Shown piece by piece: positions 10,204 to 21,421 of a stretch of DNA of 26,705 nt. Every line of letters begins with the position of its first letter. The stretch's first letter is position 1. The DNA is from Ophiocordyceps camponoti-saundersi (nom. inval.) (lineage: Eukaryota > Ascomycota > Sordariomycetes > Hypocreales > Ophiocordycipitaceae): NCBI GenBank assembly GCA_003339415.1, contig PDHQ01000402.1:1-26705 (forward strand). Reading direction: 5' to 3'. The translations under genes were made by a program, and so were the position numbers. The notes beneath the pieces are model-generated. The model did not search any database. It had not been told where the DNA came from and saw only the letters and a list, made by a program, of their open reading frames with translations.

Positions 10204-11160
10204 ATGCTACCGCCTCGCGTTATTTTTTTCTATTAGTATATTACTCCTTTATATTATTATATTAATATATTAGCTGCTCTATTTATTTTAACTTACGCTA
10301 TAAGTAAGTATATTATATAAGAAGATAGTAATAATAAAGATATTACGCTACTAATAGAGGTATTATATATATATACGCCCTATTTAAATAATTTAATAAA
10401 TAATAAGATAGCTAATTATATCCGCGGCTAGGCGGCGGCCTATTAAGTATATTATTCTTAGTATTATAAGTACTTATAAGAAAGGTACCTTTTCGCTAAG
10501 AACGTATACTTTTAGTAAGCTGCTTATAATTTATAAAATATAGCCGCTAATAATAAAGCTATTTAAACGCCCGCCCGCGCTTATAATAATATTACTCTTA
10601 GCTAACGCGCTATCTTAACGCTTACTTTTTAAGTTTACGCTAATTATTTTAAGATATAGCTTAATATTATATAACTTACCCCCCGCCTTATAACTAACGT
10701 TTTCTTATCTTTATTATCTAAGCTATCTAGCTCTAATATTCTTATCCCTTTTAGCGGTAATATTATTCCTACGCTTATATTATTAATATATTATTATAGA
10801 ATAAGTAGCACTATATATTAATATTAGTAATATTAAGCTTAATAATAAAAATAAGTTATTTTTAGCCTTAATATATTCGCCTCTTATTATAAAGAATCCT
10901 TATAATAATAAAAGTAAATATAATAAAATATTCTTACTTTATAGCGGGAGGAGGCGGCCGCTAAAGCTAAGGATTATTAGTAATAGCTTAAGGCTAATTA
11001 TAATATTTATATAGCCTTTACTATCCTCGCCGCTTTTTCGTTACTAACCTACGCTTTTTACTTTTTTAACCGCGTATTTTCTACGCTACTTAATATTTAG
11101 ATATATTAAGCTAAGCTTTAAGGCTAAATTTATCGCGCCCTAGCTAGGCTAAATTAGCTT
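10204..11160 (+). pseudogene. Degraded plus-strand frame, product unknown
   Basis: Starting at a surviving ATG (10204, again ATGC), one frame reads MLPPRVIFFY and continues for over 300 codons with stops that can all be explained as mutated Gln or Trp codons. It shows acidic and Gln-rich stretches, then a hydrophobic stretch near 11020-11080. There are clusters of stops at 10810-10850 and 10900-10925. It does not resemble RT, integrase or transposase to me. It lies between the GC island and the gypsy 3' end and runs opposite to the gypsy element. It could be the gag-like ORF of a nested element or an extra gene carried by the gypsy element. Confidence 0.35.
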
Positions 11161-11439
11161 TTATAATCGCTTTTACTTATAGCTAGGGGTTATAATTACT
11201 TATATAATAAGTTATTATTTAAGCTTAATATACTCCTTTATAGCTATAGTAATTTAAGCTAAATATAAATAGTTAACGATATTAAGAAAGATAATTAGGA
11301 GAATACGCTAAACGCGCTATAATAATAATAGAAAAAATAAAGATAGAAAAAAGGCGGGGCGTAATAAGCTAAAAGGAATTTACTAAAAAGGGAGAGGAAT
11401 TTACTTAATCGAGTTTAAATAAAAAAATATATTTAAGGC

Positions 11440-14400
11440 TATTATATATAAAAATATCTCCTTAATATAATTTATAATAATTTAAAGCTACGTAATATTA
11501 TAAGTTATCTAATAATTTTTAAGTTAGCGTAATATATTTTTTTTATTTTACTAACGCTTAATAATAAAGAGGTTAGCCTTATAAGCGCCGCTTATAAATA
11601 TTTTTTATAATAAGGATTTCTTTAATCTTATATTTATTAAGTAATAAGTTATTATTTAAAAATTATAAGGAAAGTTTAAGCTAGCTATTAGTAAGGTCCT
11701 ATAATAAGAGTAAATTATACGTAGTATACTTAAGTAAATTAATATAAAATATAAAGTATATATTTTTTAAAATATTAAGCGTAATAATTAAAAAAGATAA
11801 GATAATAATAATTTTATACTTAGCCTTAAAATAATTAAGTTTCTTAGAAAAGCGGTTAGAATAAATATATTATAAATCTAACTATATAAAGTTACTAATT
11901 TAAAGTCGTTTTATAAAGTAATAAATATTATTAGAGGTATCTTATTATTTTTATTAAGCTTATATAATTAATATTTATATAAGTTAAATACTTTCTTATA
12001 AGTATTAGGCGAAGGTAATAGCACGCCCTTTTAGGGAAGCGATTAGCGTAAAATATATAATTAGTTATTATATAAAATTAAAGTTATATTTATATAGTAA
12101 GTAGTTTAAACTAACGCTTATTACTAATAATTTTCTATTATTTAAAGTAAGCTAGTAAGTAAGTAAGTAAGAGGGCTAGTTAAGCTAAGAGAATAATATT
12201 ATATAATAAAAAATAGCTTATACCTCTTAGTTTATTCGCTCTATACCGCTATTAGTTTATAAGTAGTAAACTATAGATATAAGTTATTTAATACCTACTA
12301 GGCGGTAAAAAGTTAACTAAAAGTAACTTATTTAGTTTAAACCGCGGTTAAATATAATCTTTATAAAAAAGCTATAAAAATACTATTAAATATAAACGAA
12401 ATATTTAGCGTAATACTCGGCCTTTATTAACGTTATTACCTTAAGCTATACGTATTTAGATAGCTAATTAGTAATAACTATAAGGAAGCGGGGCTAGGAA
12501 AAATTAATAATAAGTAAGTTTATTATAAAGTTTACTAAGATAGTTATCTAATACTTTTCCGGTAACGGTAATAGTTATAATAAGCTCTAATAATAATAGC
12601 GTTAAAAGTAATTCTTATAATAATAATAGTTTTATATAAACTACGCTATATTAGCTAATATACTATCTTAGTAATAATAATAATAAAGTAATATAAACGT
12701 AATATTCTTTCTAAGGTGCCTTATAAGTAGCGAATTATAAGTTTTTTAGATTAAGGTAATTATTAAGAGTTCCTAGTTAGGCACTTAAAGTTAGCCCCGG
12801 AATTATAGCTACCTACTAGCGGAAAGGGAATAGTCTATAATTTACTCTTTTATACTTACCTTAAAAGGGAACTTCTAAGCGCCCTCTTATAAGGCGGTAT
12901 ATTACACTATATAAAGTAAGTTAGACTATAACGCTATAAGCTATAATTTTTATAAATATATATTTATAAAAGAGGTTAAGGCTATAAGGGTAATATTTTA
13001 GTTTTAGACTAATTATAATTTAAAAAAATAAATAGATAAGGGCTATATAATATAGCTAAAATATAAGATAATATATTATCGCTCTTAATTATAGCGAGAT
13101 AGTATATTAAAATAAGTTATATATTTACTTAAGTAATATTATAAATAGAAATTAAAAAGAGTAAGCGTTTTAGCCTATTAAGCTTAGCGTTTTAATATAG
13201 CTTTTAAAGTAATAAAATATTTTAAAACTTTAAAATCTATAAATATAATAAATAAGGAGGAAATATTACGGAGTTTAGCTAATTACGTTTTAAGGTAATA
13301 AATAATAATAAGAAGTTCCTTATTATAAATAATATAATTTCGCTTTATAAGCTAAAGCTTCTAAGAGAAATATATTACGAGCTATAAGATTTAGTTTTAG
13401 CTACGCTAAGAAAGGTATCCGCCTATTACCTTACCTAAATAATCCGCCTCTATAACGGTATTAAGATTTAGGTTTTATTACGCTAAAGCGGGAGAGGAGA
13501 TAAATATTACCTTAAGCTAGTTAAAAGCGTTCTAATAAGCCAGAGTCTAATTAAAAGAAACGTTACGCTTTATAAGAGCTATAAGTAAGGCTATAAGGGA
13601 GGAAAACCGCGGGATAAAATTATAATAAAAGTTTACGAAGCTAATAAAGCTACGTATACTTTTTATATAAGTTAGTACCTCCTAATCCTAAATCGCCGAA
13701 ACCTTAGCTAGGTCTAAGCGTACCTCTTATCTTATATAAATAATAAATCTTAAGTATTTAACTTTATAAATTATAAACGCGTATTTATTAAGGTTTAGAT
13801 ATAGCTTAGCTTATTATAATTTTATAAAAATAACGTATATTTTTTTTTAATAATCTAAAAATAAGCTACTTAAGTAAATAAGAATATTATTAAGGTAAGT
13901 AATTATAAAATCCTTAAAGGAGTCGCTTAAGGATATATTAATATATTGCTAGAATAAAATAAGGGCGCTAGCTAGACCGAAAAAATAGATAAGGTATTTA
14001 AATAGCCCGAAATATATACGGAAAGTAGTTAAATATTCCTTACCTTTTATAATACGTATTTTATAAAAAGCGGTATATATATTAAGCTTAGTAAACTATT
14101 AAGCGTTAGAAAAATTATATAAAGTTTCCTTTATAAGGGGTAAAGGGTAGCGGTCTTACTTAGTAAGTTTATTTAAAATATAATAATTAATATAAAACCG
14201 CTAGCTGCCCCCGGGCTTCTTAGTAAAAAGGACTAGGGTAGCTATAAATAATAAGCTAGTATAAATCTAACTTTTATCTATTAAGTTAGTAATTTACTTC
14301 TATATTTTAAGGAGATACTTATATAATATATTATATAGCGGGCTTTATAATAATAATAGGAGGGATTTATTAAACTATTATTATAAATAAATATAGTAAT

Positions 14401-15060
14401 TATATATATTACGATAAGGGGGAAATATATTAGCTTTCTCCTTATCGAAAAGGTTATAAAAGTTAGATACCTTAGAAAGTAAAGAAACTAAGAAGGTAAA
14501 GGGAGCTAGTATATTAACTTATAGGACGCGTAAGATATCTTATAAGCTTATAGTAAGGAAGCGGTAACTTATTTACTAACGGGATTCGCGCTTTATTAAC
14601 GCGGTAAAAGTTAAGCTAAGTATAGTAACTATACGGTATTTTAAAGTTCGCATTTCGTTATATAAGATAATAAAGTTATTTATAGAATAAACTATAAGAT
14701 ATCGCTATTTCGCGTAAAAAGATACGTTATACTATACTATTTATAGTAAGCTAAAAATTATATCTTAAGTTAAGCTAGGGATTATATATATAATTATAAG
14801 TATTTACTAGCTATTAATATTAGCAATAAATTAAATAAGATAATAAATTAGGGAGGATTCCTTAAAGTAAACTTACTTCTAATAGCGGGTTTAAACTATA
14901 GTATAGATTATATATAAGGTAAGAAAAGGGATATATTAAAAATAGTAATATTATATCTAAGACTCGCTTACGGTAGCGTAATAATTATAGCTACTATTTA
15001 CCTACGCGTTAATAAAAGTAATAGAATTTATAAGAATAGGGATAAGTAGAGGATTAGCGT
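11440..15060 (-). pseudogene. Ty3/gypsy pol remnant (PR-RT-RH-IN-chromodomain)
   Basis: The polyprotein reads on the minus strand, high to low coordinate. Protease: VNSSYNYYATVSES near 15001-14960, the VDSGC-type site with Gly changed to Ser. RT: FTKKPGGS at 14234-14211, then YPLPLIKETL (about 14150-14120), FTKLDI-like (about 14090) and FRTYFGLFKYL (about 14025-13990). The YLDD box is YLNN at 13897-13886, both catalytic Asp codons lost by RIP. RNase H and the tether follow in densely stopped sequence (13700-12900). Integrase: NRGLN at 12349 (DRG with Asp to Asn), RLVGI (about 12305), TNSGIERIN (about 12245-12220) in place of the TDGxTER box. A chromodomain-like C-terminus (RRL, PLYYQA-type) lies at about 11620-11470. 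Many stops and frameshifts make it non-functional. Confidence 0.88.
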
Positions 15061-16216
15061 TTATATTCCTTATAATATTTATAAATTAGTTTTTTAAACT
15101 ATTATCTATTAAATTAATATAATTACCTTCCCCTTATAAGAAACTTAATATAAGGGGGATTTTCTTCCTTAATCTAAATAAGTATCTTAGTTAGCTTTTT
15201 TAATTTCTACGAAATATATAGAAAAAGATAAGGGCGATAATAAGTATATTAGGTAGTCCCTTATAAAGTAGCTTACTTAGCTATAATATAGGTAATAATT
15301 ATTAACTTATCGCTTACTATATTCCTCTATAAAAACGCGGGGAGCGGAGTAATAGAGTCCTAAGTATTACCTTTTATATTTACCGCGCCTTTAACCGTAA
15401 AAAGAGCGCGCTAAAATTATACTAATTTAGCAAATATCTATTATAAGTATATCGATATCCTAGGCCGCTTAGGGGGAAATAGGAGAAAAAGGTATTTAAC
15501 TTTTACTTTTAATTTAGAATAATTTAATATTAATAGTAATAAAATAAATATAAGCTATAGCTAAAACGTAATTATTAAAAGGAATATCGCGTTTAAGATA
15601 GTAATATTATAACTTAGGGGTAAATATATAATATAAATATATAACTTTAATTTTATCCGCTTATATAATACCCCCTAAAAGCGAAAATTTTACCTTAAAA
15701 TAAATAAGGAAATTAAAAAATAACTTAGAGGCACCTTAAGAGAGTTTTTCTAACTCTATTATAGCTATTTAATAATAGTAAAGATCGGCAAATATAATAT
15801 TAAAATACTTAAGAAAAGTTTTAACTTAATACTAATATTCCTCGCTATGCTTAAAAAATAAGGCTACCTTAAACTAAATAATAGGCGATAGATACTAATA
15901 AAGGAAAACTTATTAGTTATAATTATTATTAATAAAAGCGCGATCCGCTAATAGCTTATATAATATTAGGGCCTACTAAGCTAGAAAAAATATCTTATTA
16001 TTATTAAAAAAAAAGCTAGAAAAAAGAGGCTTCCTTTATAGTAGCTATAGCGAGGGATCTAGCTAAAGCTACTAATACTACGTTAAGGAGTAAATCGTAT
16101 CGCGTTATGCTCGTAGAACCTCCTATAGCTTAGAAATTATTACTTATTATTACTAAAGCTAGGTAATAATTACCTTTTAAAAGATAGGGTTATCTATCGT
16201 AATAATAGTTATTCTA
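15061..16216 (-). pseudogene. Probable gypsy gag and leader region, degraded
   Basis: This stretch lies between the 5' LTR and the protease on the minus strand, where gag and the primer-binding site belong. Frames can be followed in pieces but I could not recognise a capsid motif or a CCHC knuckle; Cys and His codons both become Tyr codons after RIP, which hides such motifs. The primer-binding site should lie just below 16217 but cannot be identified. The call rests on position. Confidence 0.5.
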
Positions 16217-16402
16217 TATAAGGGTTTAGCCTCTAGGCTATTTATAAGGAGGGGACTCTATTATTTAGAATAATTATAAAAAGCTATATAAAAGGGGTCG
16301 TAACGCTTAATAGGGGTAAGCGATCCGCGCGCGCGTCGCGCGCGGATATAACTAATTACCTTACGTAACTTAGTTATTTAAGCATAGCCTAAATCCCTTA
16401 TA
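16217..16402 (-). repeat. Ty3/gypsy 5' LTR (element on minus strand)
   Basis: This is the 186-bp partner of 5542-5727. It is CpG-richer than the other LTR, and its core is a near-perfect palindrome (16323-16333 and 16337-16347, 11-bp arms around cgt). Differences from the 3' LTR are almost all transitions, and only one clear transversion was noticed (near 16253). It keeps a GCA (agcata at 16381) where the other LTR has gta. Confidence 0.86.
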
Positions 16403-18354
16403 ATTATTAATATATTCTTAAAATTTTTTTAAAAAACTTAAATAAATAAAAAGCTATATTTTTTTAAAAACTTAACTAAAATCTTATTAAAGCTAGCTAA
16501 CTTTTAAAAGAAAATTAAGAAAAATATAAAATAAATATTTTTAATAAGAATAATATATTTAATAAAGAAAGGAGGTAAGGTTTATTTAAAGTAAGGGGGG
16601 GGCTAAATTAATAAAAGCTAGGAAAAATTATAAACTTAGTAAAGTAGCTTTATTAAAAAGAGTAAAGGCTAATATTAACTCGGGGTATTTTTATAATATA
16701 AAAATATATATAAGCTTTAGTAAAGCTTAGCTATAAAGCTAAGCTTAGTATTTTATAATTTAAAATATTAATAAGTTTATAAAAATATTATTTATAAAGT
16801 TACGCTAAGTATTATAATACGTAATACTAATTATAAATTTCTATATTTTAATTATTTTTTAATAATCTTATTAGCGTAAGTTAATAAAATTAATATATTA
16901 ATATTTTTAAACTTTCTTTATAATTATTAAAATAGCTATTATTACTTAGTTTTATTAATTTTATTTTATAAAGTAAGTATAAATAAAAAATAATATTATT
17001 ATTTTAGTTATTATATTTAGCTATTTATAAAATAAAGCTATTATTTCTTTAAGCTTATTAAAGATAAAAATAAAATAAAAGTTAAGTTTAAGTTAGTTTT
17101 ATACTTTAGCTATAAAGATATTTAAGTAAAAAAAGCGCTAAATTTTAATTAAAATTATATTAAGGTAAAAGTTAATATTAATAAAAATAATTTATAGAAT
17201 ATAATTAAAGCTAATAAGGTTAAAGTTATTTCCTTAATATCTTACTTAATAGTTTAGCGTTACTTATACTAAGTTAATAATACTAGTTTACTTATTTTAT
17301 ATTTCTTAAGTTACTTTACTTAGGGGTGTAAAAAAACTAAGGCGAAAGCTAGCTAAAAGCTTAAGGAAGTTAGTCGCTCTAAAGGAGAATTATTTATTAT
17401 AATTTTAGGAGGGGTAATATAAGTTAAAGTTCCTATATAAAAGGGTTATAATTAGTTAAAAGTTAAAGTAAATAATATCTTAATATAAAAAAAAGCTTAA
17501 TTTAATTTTTAATAAAAATAAGTAAATAGATATAATTTATAATAAAAGCGTAATATAAAAAAAATAAAAGCTATATTTAAAGCGGTAAAAAGTATTTAAA
17601 AGAAGAGGTTTAAGTATTTATAAAAATTAAAAATTACTTAATTATTAGAGTTTATAAGTTAATATAATAAAATATTTAAAAGTAGTAAGTAGTTAAATTA
17701 ATTATATTATAATATTTTTATATAAATAAAATTATAGCTAACTAAGCTATAAAGTATTATATAAATAAAATAATTATATTTATTTATATTTTAAAAAAGA
17801 GTTTTAATTTTTATTAAAAGTAAAAAAAGTAAAAATTTATAATTATATTAAAGTAAGTAAAGGAGCTCCTTATCCCTTACTAGCACTTTATTTATTATAA
17901 GTATTAAAAGTAACACTACTTTTACTATAGCCTTATTTTAAAGTAAAGCTAAGGTTATTACTTATATTAAATTAAATTATAGCTTATAACTATAATAAGG
18001 CTATAAAAGATCGCTTTTAAGATTAAACTTTTATAAAGCTATTATTAAACTAAAATTAAGTTAGCTATAAGTAATTTTAAAACTTATAAGGTTAATATAT
18101 ATAATTACTACGCGCTTAGTTTTAGTATATTTTTAAAGTAAAGTAATCTTAAAACTATAAAGCGTGGTTTTTTTTATATAAGATATAGCTTTTAGTATTT
18201 TATTTACTTAAGGTTAGGTAAATACCCTCCTCTTTTAAGTATATAATAGCTATATAAAAGCTATAGCAGGGTTACTTTTAATAATATTTTACTATATATT
18301 TAAATTAAGAAAATAAGTAATATTATAAAAGCTATACTATATTATTATAAACTT
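16403..18354. other. AT-rich RIP-degraded DNA, no assignable gene
   Basis: There is a run of Gs near 16596 and short gene-like pieces on the plus strand (a Lys-rich stretch at about 17335-17460, and a partly open frame at about 18000-18350). None matches a family I know. It is probably transposon debris between the gypsy LTR and copy B. Confidence 0.5.
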
Positions 18355-18369
18355 TTATATAAAAGATTT
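18355..18369 (+). repeat. Left target-site duplication of copy B
   Basis: The 15-mer ttatataaaagattt is repeated exactly at 20233-20247 on the other side of copy B. It is unrelated in sequence to the duplications around copies A and C. Confidence 0.85.
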
Positions 18370-20232
18370 AACTTTTATATATTCTATAGATCCCGCGCTT
18401 ATAATAACGCGGATATAGACTTTTTATTCTTATATTATAAGCGGACTCCGCTCTTTCTATTACCTTATAATAATAGCCTTAAGCCGCGCCTAAAGTAACT
18501 CTAAGGGGGAGGGCGATATTATATAAGTTAATTATAATTATAAAAATTTTTTACTTAAAATATAGCTTTACTTTAAATTATAGTAAACTTAGACCTAAGA
18601 GTTTACTATATTTTTTACTTTATTAAAAGCTAAGGCGAGTATTAATAAGATTATTTCGGGGGACGCCTTAGTCTTTATATAGGTAATTATCGAATAAGTA
18701 GCGGAGTCCGAAAAGGTCCGGGGAGGCGCCCCCCCTACTCCGATTTTATTAATTAATAGTATTTCCTCGGCTATTATAGCTATAATTTCCTCTTTTTTCT
18801 ATAGCTCCGGGGGGAGCGGAACTCCTTTAATATAAGTTATAGTTATAGCTAAAGCGCTAGAGAAAACTATTAAAAAATAGGTTCCTAGGTAATATAAGCG
18901 TTAGCTTATAATTTACTCTAACTTTATTATTACTCCGCTCTAAGTTTAAAGCCTTAAGGTAATTATAATAAGCGTTAATTATAGACTCTATAAATAAAGC
19001 TAAGCTTTTATAATAAGGAAATTACTTAGCGGTAATATTATAATAATATTCTAAGACGCTATTTATAAGCTTTAGTCCGATCTAAAATAGCTTTATATTA
19101 CTTTCGGAGAAAAGGTACGCTTTACTAATAGAGGTTATACTCTTATTATAAAAAAGGTACTAGCGCGGGCTTTATAGTAAGGTAATAAGGAAGCTTTTTA
19201 GAAAAAGATTAAGTTATTAAATAAAGTTTTAATAATATAATTATACGCGAAAAAATACTATTTAAAAACTTAGCGAAGCTCTTTTATAGTTATTATTAAT
19301 AGCGTAATAAATATAAACTAAATTTATAATAAAAGTATAGTAATATAAGCGGAGATTTTTAATATAGAACCTTATAAGCTAAAGGTCTAATTTTAGTAAT
19401 ATTTTAAGTATTACTAGCTTAAATATATTACTAAATATTATATAGCGAAATTATAATATAGCTAGTACTCCGCCTCTTTATATATAAAAAGTAAGTTAGC
19501 TTACCTTATAGCGTATAGAAAAAGACTATACTATTACCCTCTCTATTAGGGAACTTATTTTAGGTAAAATTAACTTTACTTTAAAACGAAAGCGGCGTAA
19601 GACTAGGCGAAAAATACTTATATTTCCTAACCTTAAAGATTTATAAACTAAAACTTTATATATACCGCCCCTCCTCCCCCTTTAATATTAACCGGAGTCT
19701 AATAATAGCTAGGGCGGAAACGCTAGAAAGCGAATATAATAACTCCGCCTCTAACTCCCTCTCCGAACTTATCTATAGCTTTATTATAATAATCTAGCCG
19801 CTTTTTAGGATTAGCTATTACGGGGTTTATTATAAGCTAATAAAACCTTTATATATTTCTTAATTACGTTAATAAAGCCTTAATTAAATAGATTATTTAG
19901 GATACTATAATTAAGCGCGGAGATTCGGTTTATAATAACGATAATACTTAGGAAAATAAATAGCTATACGAACTTTATACCGGACTTAGACTACGCGTAC
20001 TTTTACTACCGCGGACTCCGCTCCGGAGGAAATATCGGCTTCCTAATTACTTATTATTACCGGACTTATTTAAGGTATAAAGTACTAGGTGCGGACTTAG
20101 TTTAGCCCTAAACTAAGGTAACGCTTAAGGGGAGGGTTTTACTCTAAGTTCTCCGGTTTTTCCTACTCTTAAAATATATATAAGATAGTTTTAGGCTAAA
20201 TTAAGCATATTAGCGTACGAATATTATTATTA
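18370..20232 (-). mobile_element. 1.86-kb repeat family, full copy B (best preserved)
   Basis: This 1863-bp copy is inverted relative to A and C. It keeps many more CpG and CC/GG sites than they do (for example around 18650-18840 and 19975-20040), so it is the youngest or least mutated copy and the best one to translate. Plus-strand reading: a frame is free of stops for about 70 codons near 19577-19790 (containing ARAETLESEYNNSASNSLSE). Minus-strand reading: a frame open for over 60 codons across about 18800-18610 (containing GVGGAPPRTFSDSA). Both look protein-like, so I cannot fix the coding strand. The product is unknown, with no RT, transposase or integrase motif recognised. The terminus near 20220-20232 is an ATT/TAA run longer than in A or C. 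Confidence 0.85.
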
Positions 20233-20247
20233 TTATATAAAAGATTT
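20233..20247 (+). repeat. Right target-site duplication of copy B
   Basis: This is an exact 15-bp match to 18355-18369, adjoining the ATT-run terminus of copy B. Confidence 0.85.
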
Positions 20248-21406
20248 TTATATTTATAGTAAAATTATTTTATATAAGTTTATTAATAATTATTATATTA
20301 ATAACTTTTAATATAAAGTATATATATATAGCTCCCTTATTATAAGGCTAAAAGGCTTAAACTTAAGTAATATTAACTTTATTAACTTTCTTAATTTGCT
20401 AGATAAGTGCGTTTTAGTTATTATAAGTAGCCCTTACGCGTACTTTTTTTATTATAATAAAGTAAGTTTTTTAGCTATAAACCGCTCCCTTACTAAGTAT
20501 AATAAAGATTTATTTAACTAAGTTTATTTATCTTTTATACTTTAAGTAAAAATATAATTATAATATTTTTATTAAAAAGCTATTTTATTATTAATATAGC
20601 TTTATATTTTAAAGCTATATTTATAGCTTATATAAGCTTTTAAAAAGTTAATTATAAGTTACTTATATAAATTATAATATTTTTTATAAATATAATAATT
20701 TCCTTATTAAAGTAGCTAAGAATAAGTTTAACTATTATATATTTATTAATAGCGATAAACGCTTATATAAAGTAAATTTAGTTAGTATTTAAACTAATAA
20801 TCTAAAAGAATATTTCCTAAATAGCTTAAGTAACTATTTTCTTAATTAACTTAATAACTTTAAGTAAAAGTTAAGTTTTAGCTTAGTTTAAAATAAGTAT
20901 ATATTTCTTATAAAGCTTAGCTTTAGAAGCTATTATAAGATTTTAAGCTTTAGAAAATATTATAGCTAGAATTATTATAATAAGCTATTTATAAGTATCT
21001 TTTATCTTACTATTATTAGGGCGCTGTACTTAATCCGCTCCTTTATTCGTTTTAATATTACTATTAAACTATTCTTAGCTAAACTAAAAGTATTATAAGG
21101 ACTAGCTTAGTCCTCGCGTCCCCTTATCTATAATTATAAGAGTGATCCTTACTTTTTAAGCCCTAGCTTTAGCCGCTATAAGTACTATTATTATTTTCTT
21201 AAAAATAAATATAATATAAGAAATAATTTACTAAGTAATAAGTTTAATTTTATTTTTATAAAAAGTTTATAAAATATTATATAAAATACTTATTAAAATA
21301 TTAATATTTTATAATTAAAATATTATTATTATTATATATATAATAATATATAAGTATATTAAAATATAAGTAATATAAAAATAATTTATAATAATCTTTA
21401 AAGATA
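20248..21406. other. Region between copies B and C, with one 69-codon frame
   Basis: A plus-strand frame is open from 20312 to the TAA at 20519-20521, 69 codons without any ATG, containing NFLNLLDKCVLVIISSPYAY. Stops are dense after it. A slightly GC-richer patch lies near 21005-21180. I do not recognise a family. This may be another degraded element lying between two copies of the 1.86-kb family. Confidence 0.4.
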
Positions 21407-21421
21407 AAAGTATATTATATA
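21407..21421 (+). repeat. Left target-site duplication of copy C
   Basis: The 15-mer aaagtatattatata is repeated exactly at 23286-23300. Confidence 0.82.

Larger units (their letters stand above)
5542..16402 (-). mobile_element. Composite Ty3/gypsy element with nested insertions
   Basis: Two direct LTRs enclose 10.5 kb, well above the usual 5-7 kb for a Ty3/gypsy element with this gene content. The pol remnant accounts for about 11440-15060. The surplus, roughly 5750-11300, holds the LINE RT remnant and two unrecognised frames in different orientations. The simplest reading is that other elements inserted into the gypsy 3' untranslated region. No target-site duplication of the whole element could be fixed, because the LTR ends are blurred by RIP. 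Confidence 0.7.

Noticed and set aside
18370..20232. LTRs or terminal inverted repeats for the 1.86-kb family
   Set aside because: The two ends (a TAA/ATT run and aaaagtt) are neither direct nor inverted repeats of each other in any of the three copies.
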